Source of the DNA: Aristolochia californica
Taxonomy: Eukaryota > Streptophyta > Magnoliopsida > Piperales > Aristolochiaceae
Length of the DNA: 64,000 bases
Direction of reading: 5' to 3'
Assembly (NCBI GenBank): GCA_029961685.1
Contig: JARWKL010000007.1
Span: 9,571,406-9,635,405 of the forward strand
Of this stretch, positions 13,073 through 23,992 are shown one piece after another. Under the pieces are notes generated by a model. It saw only the letters and a list, made by a program, of their open reading frames with translations. It was not told where the DNA came from and did no database searches. Numbering within the stretch: position 1 is the stretch's first letter; every line of letters starts with the position of its first letter. The position numbers and the translations under genes were made by a program.

Positions 13073-16000
13073 ATGCAGATGACCTACGGATCTAGACCTC
13101 ATTAAATTCTCAAGTTTGGGTGCGGTGGGATACTTACCCGAGCAAAACAAGCCATTGTTTTGCATGTTTTCCAAAAAGCTTACCTAACAATCATAGATGA
13201 TTGTTAAGTGATTTATCAGTCAATCATGTGGAATGGGCTATATTTTTGTAAGAAATGACTTATGGATTGGGAGTCAACACTTAGCTAAAACTTCCCCCGC
13301 ATCCCCCTTTGTTTCCATTCGATTGCAAAACCTGGTATATAAAAACTAGTAAGAGTTTACTATCCCTAAAAGTAACAAACACTTTTTGGAATTATCTCTC
13401 TCAACATTTGTGCATTTCCATTTTAGATGTATACTTTTTTCTTAAATCAAAACATGAGTTTTCACTTTCCCTTTATCTCTTGTAAACAAAAAAGATAAGG
13501 CAAACAAATCACAACAAAATGAAAATTTTAGAGTTAATGTATGCAAAAAATATAGAACAACAACAAATGTAAGCAAAGAAAATTTATTCACACACCACAA
13601 ATGAACACAAAAGTTTTGATATCCATGTTTAGGAAATTCCACTAATTCAACCCTAATAGCATGAGATTTTATAAGAAAGAGATTTCCAATTGATCTTGCA
13701 AATGTTTTCAATGTGCAAATGCATGCTTGCAACATGTTAAAGATGCAGATGACCAACAGATCCAAACCTTATTAAATTCTCAAGTTTGGGTGTGGTGGGA
13801 TATTTACCTGAGCCAAACAAGCCATTATTTTGCCCATTTACTAAAAAACTGACCTAACATTCATAGATGATTGTAAAGTGATTTATCAGTCAATCATGCG
13901 TAACGGGCTTTATTTTTTTAAGAATTAACTTATGGATTCAGTGTCAACACTCAGCTAAAAATTCCCCCGCCTCCCCCTTTGTTTCCCAATGATTGCAAAA
14001 CCTGATATATAAAAACTAGAAAGAGTTTACAATCCCTAAAAGTTATAGACACTTTTTAGAATTATCTCTCTCTACATTTCTGCATTTCCATTTTAGATGT
14101 ATACTTTTTTCTTAAATCAATACCTTAGTTTTCACTTTTCCCTTTATATCTCATAAAAAAAGATAAGGCAAACAAATCACAACAACATGAAAATTTTAGA
14201 GTTTATGTATGCAAAAAATTTAAAACAACAACAAATGTAAGCAAAGAGAATTTATTCCCACACCACAAATGAACAAAAAAGTTTTGATATCCAAGTTTTG
14301 GAAATTCCACTAGTTCAACCCTGATAGCTTGGAATTTAATAAGAAAGAGATTTCTAGTTGATCCTGCACATGTTTTAAATGTGGATATGCATGCTTGAAA
14401 CATGTTAAATATGTAGATGACCTACGGATCCAAACCTCATTAAATTCTAAAGTTTGGGTGCGATTGGTATTTACCCGAGCCAAACAAGCCATTATTTTGC
14501 CCATTTAAAAAAAAAAGCTGATCTAACAATCATAGATGATTGTAATGTGATTTATCTTTCAATCATGCATAATGGGCTATATTTTTTTTGTAAGAAATGA
14601 CTAATGGATTGGGAGTCAACACTCAACTAAAAATTCCCCCGCCTCCCCCTAATTTTCCTAATGAATGCAAAACCTAATATTCAATAACAAGAAAGAGTTT
14701 ACAATCCCTAAAAGTTACAGTCACTTTTAGGAATTATCTCTCTCAACATTTGTGCATTTCAGATTTAGATGTATACTTTTTCTTAAATCAAAACATGAGT
14801 TTTCACTTTTCCCTTTATCTCTCGAATAAAAAAAAGTTAAGACTACCAGATCACAACAAAATGAAAATTTTAGAGTTTATGTATGCAAAAAATTAAGAAC
14901 TACAACAAATGTAAGCAAAGAAAATTTATTTTCACACCAAAAATCAACACAAAATTTTTTATATCCAACTTTGGGAAATTCCACTAGTTTAACCTTGACA
15001 ACTTGGAATTATATAAGGAAGAGATTTTTAGTTGATCCTGTACAAGTTCTAAATGTGGATATGCATGCTTGAAACATGTTAAAGATGCAGATGACCTATG
15101 GATCCAAACCTCATTAAATTCTCAAGATTGGGTGTGGTGGGATATTTACCCGAACAAAACAAGCCACTATTTGGCCTCTTTTCAAAAAAGTTGACCTAAG
15201 AATCATAGATGATTGTAAAGTGATTTATCAGTCAATCATGCATAACGGGCTATATTTTTGTACGAAATGACTTATGGATTGGGAGTCAACTCTCAGCTAA
15301 AAATTCCCCCGCGTCATCCTTTGTTTCCCGACGATTGCAAAACCTGTTCTATAAAAACTAGAAAGAGTTTACAATCCCTTAAAGTAACAAACACTTTTTG
15401 GAATTATCTCTCTCTACATTTGTGCATTTCCATTCTAGATGTATACTTTTTCTTGAAATCAAAACTTGAGTTTTCACTTTTTCCTGTATCTCTCGTAAAC
15501 AAAAAAGATAAGGAAAATAAATCACAACAAAATGAAAATTTAAGAGTTAATATATGCAAAAAATATTGAACAACAACAAAGGTAAGCAAAGAAAATTTAT
15601 TTACACACCACAAATGAACACAAAAGTTTTGATATCCATGTTTAGGAAATTTCACTAATTCAACCCTGATAGCGTGGAATTTTATAAGAAAGAGATTTCT
15701 AGTTCATCCTGCAAATGTTTTCAATGTGGAAATGCAAGCTTGAAACATGTTAAAGATGCAAATGACGAACGGATCCAAACCTCATTAAATTCTCAAGTTT
15801 GGGTGCGGTGTGATATTTACCAGAGCCAAACAAGCAATTATTTTGCCCATTTACAAAATTACTGACCTAACAATCGTAGATGCTTGTATAGTGATTTATC
15901 GGTCAATCATGCGTAATGGGCTATATTTTTGTAAGAAATGACTTATGGATTTGGAGTCAACACTCACCTAAAAAATCCCTCACCTCCCCCTTTGTTTCCC

Positions 16001-17860
16001 AACGATTGGAAAATCTGATACATAAAAACTAGAAAAAGTTTACAATCCCTAAAAGTTACAGACACTTTTTTGAATTATCTCTCTCTACATTTGTGCAATT
16101 CCATTTTAGATGTATACTTTTTCCTTACATAAAAACTTGAGTTTTCACTTTTCCCATTACCTCTCGTAAGTAAAAAAGATAAGGCAAACATATTACTACA
16201 AAATGAAAATTTTAGAGTTTATGATTGCAAAAATATTTAGAACAACAACATATGTAAGCAAAGAAAATTTATTCACACACCACAAATGAACATAAAAATT
16301 TTGATATCCTGGTTTGGGAAATTCCACTAGTTCAACCATGATAGCTTGGAATTTTGTATGAATAGATTTCTAGTTGATCCTGCACATGTTTTAAATGTGG
16401 ATATGCATGCTTGAAACATGTTAAAGATGCAGATGACCTACGGATCAAAACCTCATTAAATTGTCAAGTTTGGGTGCGGTAGGATATTTACGGGAGCCCA
16501 ACAAGCCATTATTTTGCCCATTTAAAAAAACGCTGACCTAACAATCATAGATGATTGTAAAGTGATTTACCGGTTAATCATGCACAACAAGCTATATTTT
16601 TTTTAACAAATGACTTACGGATTGGGAGTTTACAATCAACTAAAAATTCCCCCGCCTCCCCCATTGTTACCCGACGATTGCAAAACCTGATATATAAAAA
16701 CTAGAAAGATTTTACAATCCCTAAAATTTACAGAAACTTTTTGGAATTATCTCACTCTACATTTTTGCACTTCCATTTTAGATGTATACTTTTTCCTTAA
16801 ATATAAATTTAAGTTTTCACTTTTCCCTTTATGTCTCATAAATGAAAAAGAAAAGGCAAACAGATCAAAACAAAATGAAAATGTTAGAGTTTAAGAGTGC
16901 AAAAAATTTAGAACAACAATAAATGTAAGCAAAGAAAATTTATTTACACACAAAAAATGAACACAAAAGTTTTGAAATCCATGTTTGGGAAATTCCACTA
17001 GTTCAACCCTCATAGTTTGGAATTTTATAAGAGAGATTTCTAGTTGATCTTGCACATGTTTTAAATGTGGATATGCATACTTGAAACTTGTTAAAGATGC
17101 AGATGACCTACGGATCCAAAACTCATTAAATTCTCAAGTTTGGGTGTGGTGGCATATTTACCCAAGCCAAATAAGCCATTATTTTGCCCATTCACAAAAA
17201 AGCTGACCTAACAATCATAGATAATTGTAAAGTGATTTATCGGTCAATCATGCGTAACAGGCCATATTTTTGTAGCAAATGACTCACGGATTGGAAGCCA
17301 ACACTCAGCTAAAAATTCCCCCGCCTCCCCCTTTGTTTCCCGATGATTGCAAAACCTAATATATAAAAACTAGAAAGAGTTTAAAATCCCTAAAAGGTAC
17401 AGTTACTTTTGGATTCATCTCTATCTACATTTGTGCATTTCCATTTTAGATGTATACTTTTTCCTTGAACCAAAACATGAGTTTTCACTATTCCCTTTAT
17501 ATCTCGAAACAAAAAACATAAGGCAAACATATCACAACAAAAAGAAAATTTTAGAGTTTATGTATGCAAAAAATTTAGAACAACGAAAAATGTATACAAA
17601 GAAAATTTATTCACACACCACAAATGAACACAAAAAGTTTTGATATCCAAGTTAGGGAAAATTCGACTAGTTCAACCCTGATAGCTTGGAATTTTATAAG
17701 AAAGAGATTTCTAGTTGATCATACACATGTTTTGAATGTGGATATGCATGCTTAAAACATGTTAAAGGTGCAGATGACCTACGGATCCAAACCTCATTAA
17801 AATATAATGTTTGGGTGGGGTAGAATATTTATTGAAGCCAAAAAACCATTATTTTGCCCA

Positions 17861-17936
17861 GATACGGACACAAAGGAGGGCAGTGGGAACACAACGAGTC
17901 TCTAGCAAACTCTGACAGCGGAATATTGATACCAAA
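17861..17936 (-). repeat. EPRV terminal redundancy, left copy
   Basis: These bases align without gaps to 31,201-31,276, with 5 mismatches in 76. They are the viral 3' end of the integrated copy and repeat its 5' end. They are too short for an LTR and lack TG...CA ends. They reflect overlap at the ends of a linearised circular genome. Confidence 0.85.
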
Positions 17937-18840
17937 AGCACTATTGCTATGACATCAACGACACAAAGTCTCTAATAGATTTTCACACACAGTGGAAGAG
18001 AACCTAGGGATGAGGGCAGCGGAACTAGAATCTTAGGGATTTCTACTTACACACTGGCTACAGGCAGCGGAAAACATTGAATGACTCACACAATACTATT
18101 CCTACAGTTACATTTCGTCAGTCCTATAATTGTACTATCATATCACTCCTGCTTCCTACCACATGTCACTGCTCTGTACTCGTTTGTGTCTATTTCATAG
18201 CTATCTAATAGGCCCAACATGACTTCTGCTGCTACTTAGAACTTCTTCGGGGTTTGACCCTATTCCTGCCAGCTTACCACCAAGTGGGCAATTCCGTCGA
18301 TGGGGTCCTCACGAGCTCCAGAGGGCTCCAAGCCGTTCCTATTAACCGTTGTGGCTCCATGGCTACTTCAGCAGGGTAGAGCACATCTCCGTTTCGTTTT
18401 CTACCTCGGAGCGTGGCCGAATAATTCCAAGTCTCTAGTTTCTATCCTATTTGGCACTATTTCGATACTATTTCTTTTTGACGAGTGAATAGTAATAACA
18501 ACAACTGTGGAGATCATATTTATATATGCGGAACATGATCAGTAATAACAATTATTGTACGAATCACAATATTACAAACATGCAGAAAATATAAAAAAAT
18601 TGTTCAAAACAAGATAAAATAACTAAATACATACCCTTAAAAAAGGGAAAAGAAAAACTACTTAGCTACATAACTCCCGAAGTTATCGACCGTGGCACCG
18701 GTTGGTTCCCTCTTTTCTACTCAGCCATTATGGTTGTTAAGCACATACCGTGCTTGAGGAACTTGCCGGAGAAAGATCGCCGGAAATCGCCTTTTCTTTG
18801 AATGCTAATGCTTCTTCAAGTTTCGAGTCTCTCCAATTTC
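17937..18840 (-). other. EPRV leader (non-coding), upstream of the PBS in the circular genome
   Basis: About 0.9 kb without a convincing ORF lies between the promoter-like region and the left end. In the circular viral genome it continues into the segment that carries the primer-binding site. This is the position and size of the long 5' leader of caulimovirid pregenomic RNA, which in known members folds into a large hairpin and holds short ORFs. The word CAGCGGAA (plus strand) occurs three times, at about 17,916, 18,017 and 18,065, with a variant at 17,881. I could not verify a fold or a poly(A) signal by eye. Confidence 0.55.
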
Positions 18841-18869
18841 GAATGTCTCAACCTCTGGAGGAGAGTCGA

Positions 18870-18876
18870 ATTTATA
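18870..18876 (-). promoter_or_regulatory. Putative TATA box of the EPRV pregenomic promoter
   Basis: On minus the sequence reads CTATAAATTCG, followed by about 1 kb of leader before the primer-binding site. This is the expected place for the pregenomic RNA promoter, which would start transcription near 18,840. The region is more GC-rich than the satellite. The activity is inferred from position and motif only. Confidence 0.5.
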
Positions 18877-19031
18877 GCTGAAGATCTTTCATGTCTTCCG
18901 CTTTTACCCTTGATTGAAAGGTGTGTGTTTAAAGACAAAGCGTAACTTTTGTCTTTTTTGCGTGTCATTTTTGCCCTTGCATTATTACCTTTCGACACCG
19001 AAAGCTGGGGTAGAAATATCTTTTCTGCGTG

Positions 19032-19053
19032 TGACATCATGATGATGACGTGC
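19032..19053. promoter_or_regulatory. as-1-like pair of TGACG motifs upstream of the TATA box
   Basis: The segment starts with TGACATCA and contains TGATGACGTGC, i.e. two TGACG/ACGTCA-type motifs close together. It lies about 155 bp upstream of the TATA box in viral sense. A further TGACGTGG is at 19,191-19,198. Paired TGACG motifs (as-1), bound by TGA bZIP factors, are a known feature of 35S-type caulimovirid promoters. The spacing here is larger than in the textbook case, so the assignment is tentative. Confidence 0.4.
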
Positions 19054-19503
19054 AGGAATCTTTTTTAGCCATCATTTTTGACTTGGTGTAGCCGTCATTG
19101 ATAACATTTGTAGCCGCCTTTGCGGACTTTTTAGCCACCTTTGCTGACTTTGATTTCGTCGCGGGCCTTATCGGCTGTTGACTAGTCTGCTGACGTGGCT
19201 GCTGACTGCTCATTCGGACAGCTGCCTTTCTGTGCACAATTTACAAGTGTGCTCCTACGGAAAAGTCTTCTGGGCCATCTGGCAAAAGCTTTCCTTTGTT
19301 GTTTTGCTGAAGGGGATATTTCCTCCGAGGAGTTTCTTTAGCGTAGCTTCGAGACTGGTCTGGACGGATGCAGGAGTCTCTTTATAGCTTTTCGAGACGA
19401 TCGTCAGTGGGACGGAGGTCTTGTAGACAAAGCTTCTCTTTTTCTGAATCAGCTGTTGTATGAGCTATATCAGGTTCTTGAGCCCCCGGATACGCCTGGT
19501 TGG

Positions 19504-20685
19504 CTAGACTGCTTCTGGGCAAGGCTTGGCTTTTGGAACATGTCTGGGATCATATTCCATATTTGCGTCACCTTCTTTGATGCCTTCAAGTGTCACGACA
19601 GAAATGCTTGGATACATCTTTGTGTCAGTAACAATTTCAGCAATACAGGAAATGAAATGAAGTCGAATTCCTGTACTCTTTTTTATGGAGACAAAACTTT
19701 TGCAAGCCTCCATAATTTCATTTGGCATTTTCTCCAACACTGATAAGTCGGTGGAGTAAAGTACCATATGTTTTATGAATCCATATGCATAAAGCATGGA
19801 TGCATATTTTGAGTCTGTTTCATGACTCAGCTTCACTTGATTCCAACTGTTGCTGGGCTCAGTGGTGAAGAAGGGAGTGTTCATCCCTTGTCCAATTTGT
19901 TCATTCCATCTCTGGAATTGAACAATATGATCGGATTCGATCTTTGAACGAACGTTGTCCACCTTTTCAGGGCCTAGCGAGGGTTCCTCAGACATAATGT
20001 TCGAAAGTTTTAAAGGTTTAAATTTCTTTAAAAACTCAAAATCATTAAAACTAGTTTTATCTGACTTATTTACGCTTTTCAACCTTGTAAACTCAGACGG
20101 GGTAACCAATTTTGTCTGGAATGATTTCTCATTACTAGACCAGTCCGTTTCCATCAGGGATGGGTCCGTTAAGACTTCCTTTACAGCTCGAGACAGACAG
20201 GTAGAACTCCCTGATTCCGATTTCAACGAAATCGTTAAGGTTTCCTTTCCAGCTCTAGACTGGCAGGTAGAAATCCCTGATTCCCCTATCTTCTGAGAAG
20301 ATTGGGTTATGATTTCCTTCTCATGCCTGGCATGACCGGTAGAAATCCCGGGTCGACCTGTGTTGATCAAAACACTAAAGTAATCCGTTTGCTAATTATC
20401 TGACGTTGTGGCTTCCTTTTCTAGCGATAGAGATCCGGTAGAAGTCCCGGAGGAGCTTGGTATTTCATGCTGTTGAGTGAGTTCTTTTAACTCTTCGGTT
20501 AACTCTTTAACCTTGAGTTGTAAGACTTCTCCACTTAACCCGTAAAGGGCACAATTCTCATGTATGTCTCCTCATTCTGAAAGAACTAAAAGACTATTGA
20601 ATAGTGACTGTAGGGTTGAGAGCAATACCGTGAGTGTGGCAATTGCTGCTGCTAGGTCCGTCAAGGTGCTGCTGAGGGGATCCAT
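19504..20685 (-). pseudogene. EPRV last ORF (transactivator position), ~393 codons, two in-frame stops
   Basis: The start chosen is the ATG at 20,685, because the pol stop TAA is followed after one base by this ATG (TAAAATGG), which suggests coupled or re-initiated translation. In-frame stops lie at codon 38 (TGA, 20,572) and codon 98 (TAG, 20,392); the rest reads open to a TAG at 19,504. The N-terminus is hydrophobic (MDPLSSTLTDLAAA). A charged coiled-coil-like stretch follows (KVKELTEELKELTQQ), then four imperfect S-G-x-S-T repeats, then a more compact C-terminal region (YAYGFIKHMVLYS). Placement after RNase H and before the promoter is that of the caulimovirid transactivator/viroplasmin gene. 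However, no viroplasmin domain is present here; that domain is in another ORF of this element. The function is inferred from position only. Confidence 0.6.
20198..20450 (-). repeat. Four imperfect coding repeats in the EPRV last ORF
   Basis: A core of about 16 nt (plus strand CCGGTAGAAATCCCGG and variants such as CAGGTAGAACTCCCTG) occurs at 20,435, 20,336, 20,264 and 20,198, spaced 99, 72 and 66 nt. In the protein this gives four units beginning S-G-(T/I/S)-S-T-(G/C) and reaching a K-E pair about 10 residues later. All spacings are multiples of three, so the repeat grew in a reading frame. Confidence 0.75.
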
Positions 20686-20686
20686 T

Positions 20687-21717
20687 TTACCTGTCTGTAA
20701 CACAAGAAAATTCTCGAGTAAGAGTATCAGGTAAATAGTTTTTATCTCCTTTATTGTGTTCAACAGTAAGAGAGAATTGAAAGAACCATTGCTGCCTACG
20801 GAGTAGTCTACCGCGACAAAGTGAATCTTCTAAATTTCTTGTCATAAAATCGACAAAATTTTTACAGTCAGTTCTTACCAGAAATTCTTTGGGAGCGAGA
20901 TAAATATAAAACTTTTTTATCCCATTCTTTACTGCTAAAATTTCTTTTTCATAAGAATGATAGTTTGTTTCAACAGATGAAAATGTTCCTGATGTATATT
21001 TGCATATTCTTTCAGAATCATTAATTTTGCATTTTAGGACTACTGCCCAAGTGTGATCAGAGGCGTCAGTTTCTAAAATCAGTTTTGCATCTGGATCGGG
21101 TAGAGTTAACACCGGGAGGTGTTTCATCATTTGTTTGATCCGGATTACTTCTAGACTATCAGTGGGTGTCCATTCCGATTTGACGTCTTTCTTTAGTTTT
21201 TTTTGAAAGGGTTTCCTAATTTCTGCTAAATTCTTTATGAATTGTTCAACATATGTTAGGCCTCCTAAGAAACGTTGAAGTTTTTTTATATCTTCAATTT
21301 CATTCGAAAAAGCAGCTAGTTTTTCCAGAATATGATTTTGAAGAATGATTTCTCCTTTTGAGATGTTTAGACCTAAGAAATCTATCTTGGTTTTAAACAA
21401 CTCTGATTTCTTTTAGCTAAGTGCTATCCCAACATTTTTTAAGGCATTTAAGACCTTAAGTAATTGCTCTTTATGTTGATCCTTGGTTTCTGAAAAGACT
21501 AGGATGTCATCAACATAAACTAAGGAGTGTAAACCATAGGTTTTTCTCGGATTTCTTTTTCAGGATCAAGAAGTTCAGGTTCGGCATATGGTTTTTGTTT
21601 ATGCCACCATTCTAAGGGTTTCTCAGAACAAGTGGATTCTTGAAGTTGCTGAACTTCAGATTCACAGGACTCAGCAAGGAGCAGAGTTTCTAAGGGAGGA
21701 ATCTCATCACCACGCTT
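20687..21717 (-). pseudogene. EPRV pol, 3' part: RT remnant and RNase H
   Basis: This is the continuation of the protease ORF after the nested chromovirus. The frame runs from the insertion point to about 21,535 and includes the KPMVYTP stretch that opens caulimovirid RT domains. It then jumps directly to SLVYVDDILVFSE, with YVDD at 21,506-21,517, so the RT fingers and most of the palm are missing (family comparison suggests about 150 codons). The frame changes at the same point. A TAA at 21,413-21,415 breaks the RT again. From there RNase H is open to TAA at 20,687, with the acidic residues in TDASDH, YEKEIL and RTDCKNF and a C-terminal DTLTREF. The product would have made viral DNA from pregenomic RNA; this copy cannot. 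Confidence 0.9.
21713..21717. repeat. Target-site duplication (left) of chromovirus A
   Basis: CGCTT immediately precedes the LTR terminus TGTTACGG. The identical CGCTT follows the other LTR at 27,919-27,923. A 5-bp duplication is typical of Ty3/gypsy integrase. Confidence 0.95.
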
Positions 21718-22626
21718 TGTTACGGTCCCGGGTCATGGATCGAGTAACACGGCGTAGGATTTGTGAATCCAGCACTCAGAATTTACTCACGTCATGTCAA
21801 GGGTCTGTGTATGAGTATTTCTCCTTAACCAATGCTTGGCCAGGAGGAAAGATCCTCTTTTGAGGGTCCTACCGAGTTGTTGTGCTAGGTAGAAGACCCC
21901 ACAACAATGCTGACCTTGCTAGAGCAAGGTGCTCTCTTTTCTTGGTCACGGCAAAGAGGGTTTGGCCCTCTTTGTTGCTGCTCTAGCTAAGAATGCAATC
22001 CTTCTTTCTTAAATAACTTGAAACACGAGTTTGGGATAGATTAATACCTCTTCTTTGATGCTATGATCAGCTCCCACATTGCACCAGGAATTGCTCAAGA
22101 TTTGAGGATAAAAATCCTCACTTTGCTGCTTGGTAAGGGAGGAATTGGGCCTCTCTTGCTGCTGCTGCCAAGAAGGAGGATAGACCTCCTCTTTGGGCTC
22201 GGAAAAGGGGCAGGAAGCTCCTTTTCTTAGTAGGGATGATGGTGGATGAATTTGGGTGAAGATGGATGGCAATGGAGGGTGAATGATAGGTTGGATTTTT
22301 GGAGTAAACCCTAAACTCGGGATCAAGGGGTGATCCCAACCTATTTAGACTAGGTTATTCTAAAATCTCAAAGCTTACCTATTTCATTCATACCTATCCC
22401 TTAAATAGGGAGTTTTAGGGTTAGGGTTACAATAATTCCCCATAATGCCTTTACATAAAAAGTAATTAGAAATAACTCCTACTTAAAACAATATAAGAAA
22501 TAAATCCTACTTAAAACAATATTAGAAATAAATCCTACTCAAAGAAATATAAGAATTAAATCCTATTGAGTGAGTTGTTGTTGTCATCTTCGTTGTGTGA
22601 CTCGGTGTGCTATTGAGTCCACAACA
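21718..22626 (-). repeat. Chromovirus A 3' LTR (element sense)
   Basis: On plus it starts TGTTACGGTCCCGGG and ends TTGAGTCCACAACA. It is 909 bp and matches 27,011-27,918 with only scattered differences and one small indel (at CCCACATTGC versus CCCAGTTGC). The pol ORF reads about 14 codons into it before stopping. A continuous 100-codon frame on minus (22,009-22,326) is present in both LTRs and is not treated as a gene. Confidence 0.95.
22466..22577 (-). repeat. 28-bp tandem repeat x4 in the U3 part of the 3' LTR
   Basis: Four imperfect 28-bp units (the second is TAAGAAATAAATCCTACTTA plus AAACAATA) start at 22,466, 22,494, 22,522 and 22,550. They lie near the U3 start of the LTR in element sense. 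Tandem repeats there often act as transcription enhancer elements in plant LTRs; the function here is inferred. Confidence 0.8.
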
Positions 22627-23974
22627 TCTGCCTCCCCATGGAGAAAGAGTTTGTCCTCAAGCTCAAAAGCTGCGTAGACTTGTTTGAAGATGTCCACACG
22701 TTCCCATGTTGCAGCGTCGGGGTCAGTGTCCGTCCACTGAACGAGAATCTCCCAATGATCATTGGTCAGCTGTGCACGTAACACCGCAGCTGGGTTAAGA
22801 ATAACCTCACCATGATCAACTGGTGGTAGGAAAGGAGTGGATGTAGGCTGTGCTCCGGAATGCGGCTTCAAAAGAGAGACATGAAACACATCGTGAATTT
22901 TGGCTGTGTCCGGTAATTTGAGTTGATAGGCGACTGGTTCCACGCGTCGAAGAATGGGAAATGGCCCAAAAAATCGGGGTGAGAGCTTATGATGTGGAGG
23001 TCCCGCTAGAGACTGTTGACTGTAGGGCAGGAGCCGTAGCCACACATACTTTCCAACCTCAAAAGAGACCTCACGGTGGCCTCTATCGTACACATCCTTC
23101 ATTCGAGCTTGGGCACGTCGTAGCCGTTCTATGATATTCTGTAGCAGTAGATCCCTGTCTATGAGTGCCTGATCAATCGTGTCCACGCAGGTGGACCCTG
23201 GGTTGTACGAGAGGAGGCGAGGTGGATCCCGGCCATATATAACCCGAAAAGGAGTGGATTGCAATGCAGAGTGGAACGAAGTGTTGTAACAATATTTAGC
23301 CCACGGAAGCCATTGAACCCATTGCCGCAGACGATCCCCCACCAAGCACCGTAAATACATCTTGATGGTGCGGTTCACCACCTCAGTCTGCCCGTCTGTC
23401 TGTGGATGATAGGCGGAGGAGAACTTCAATTTCGTCCCACACAAGTGAAACAGTTCCCGCCAAAAGGTGCTCGTGAAAACTGCATCTCTGTCACTCACAA
23501 TGGATTCTGGAATGCCATGTAAGCGGACTATCTGCTCGAGGAAAGTCTGAGCAACCCGTGTTGTTGTATACGGATGAGCCATCGGTATAAAATGCCCGTA
23601 CTTGGAGAATCGATCAACCACTACAAAAAGTACGGATTTGCCGGCTGACAGGGGTAGGCCTTCCACAAAATCCATTGAAATGTCGGCCAAACCTGCGTTG
23701 GAAGGGCCAGAGGCTGGAGAAGACCGGCTGAACTCAAGTGCTCGGCTTTGTTGCGCTGGCATACCTGACAGTCGCCAACATAAGTCGCAATAGAGGCTTT
23801 CATGGCTTGCCAGTAAAAATCAGCTCGAATTCTGTGCAAGGTCTTCTGGATCCCCTCGTGTGTACTATCGTGGTAGGCCGAGAGAATAGCTGGAATCAAC
23901 TCGGACTCAGGTGGAAGGAAAATCCGATGCTTATAATAAATAAGTGAATCCTGGATGGCCCACTTCACATTCAT
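22584..23974 (-). pseudogene. pol: Chromovirus A integrase with chromodomain-like C-terminus (one frameshift)
   Basis: The N-terminal zinc site is visible as H35 and H39 (YHDSTHEG) and C69 and C72 (DCQVCQR), counting from 23,974. The catalytic core follows with D in ISMDFVEG, D in VSDRDAVF and E in GQTEVVNR; the last two are 35 residues apart, as in the family. A one-base deletion near 23,690 (CCC to CC; copy B has three C) splits the ORF between the zinc site and the core. The C-terminal EILVQWTDTDPDAATWERVD resembles the second half of a chromodomain, which in this family directs insertion to modified chromatin. The frame continues into the 3' LTR and stops at 22,584. The integrase would insert the cDNA with a 5-bp duplication. 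Confidence 0.93.
22627..22639 (-). other. Chromovirus A polypurine tract
   Basis: On minus the bases directly before the 3' LTR read ATGGGGAGGCAGA, a purine-rich run that is the usual primer site for plus-strand DNA synthesis. It is only partly purine at its 5' end. Confidence 0.8.
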
Positions 23975-23992
23975 TGTCCCTTCTGAGATCTG

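Larger units (their letters stand above)
1..17860 (+). repeat. Satellite array, left block (~670-bp monomer, ~27 copies)
   Basis: This is a head-to-tail tandem array of an AT-rich monomer of about 670 bp. The anchor word GATGCAGATGACC recurs at about 201, 891, 1558, 2227, 2897, 3567, 4237, 4861, 5532, 6203 and so on to 17,767, with a usual spacing of 669-672 bp. All copies have the same orientation. Monomers differ from each other by scattered substitutions and short indels, visibly more than the differences inside recently duplicated blocks. No convincing gene lies in the block; the short ORFs are by-products of the repeat. The left edge is cut by the window. The right edge is the junction with the pararetrovirus, after the word GCCCA. 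Long AT-rich satellites like this are typical of plant heterochromatin; a centromeric, subtelomeric or interstitial location cannot be decided from here. Confidence 0.97.

Noticed and set aside
681..17643. Many 60-116-codon ORFs on both strands of the left satellite block
   Set aside because: They recur at the monomer period, are often broken in neighbouring copies, and show no known domain. They are products of the repeat.
1..17860. CRISPR-like or microsatellite array
   Set aside because: The repeats are ~670 bp and contiguous, with no short-repeat/unique-spacer pattern.
18300..18488. 62-codon ORF on plus in the EPRV leader
   Set aside because: It lies on the wrong strand for the virus and has no recognisable domain; leaders often hold such chance frames.
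18816..19237. Two overlapping short minus ORFs (Lys/Ser/Gln-rich) beyond the last viral ORF
   Set aside because: They lie in the promoter-like region, have biased low-complexity composition and no family. A coding role is not supported.
19955..20296. 113-codon plus-strand ORF
   Set aside because: It is the antisense shadow of the last EPRV ORF, produced by its repeats.
22009..22326. ~100-codon minus ORF inside the chromovirus LTR (also at 27,334-27,618)
   Set aside because: It is Pro/Ser/Gln-rich, has no domain and overlaps another LTR frame of 73 codons; LTR-internal chance frames are common.
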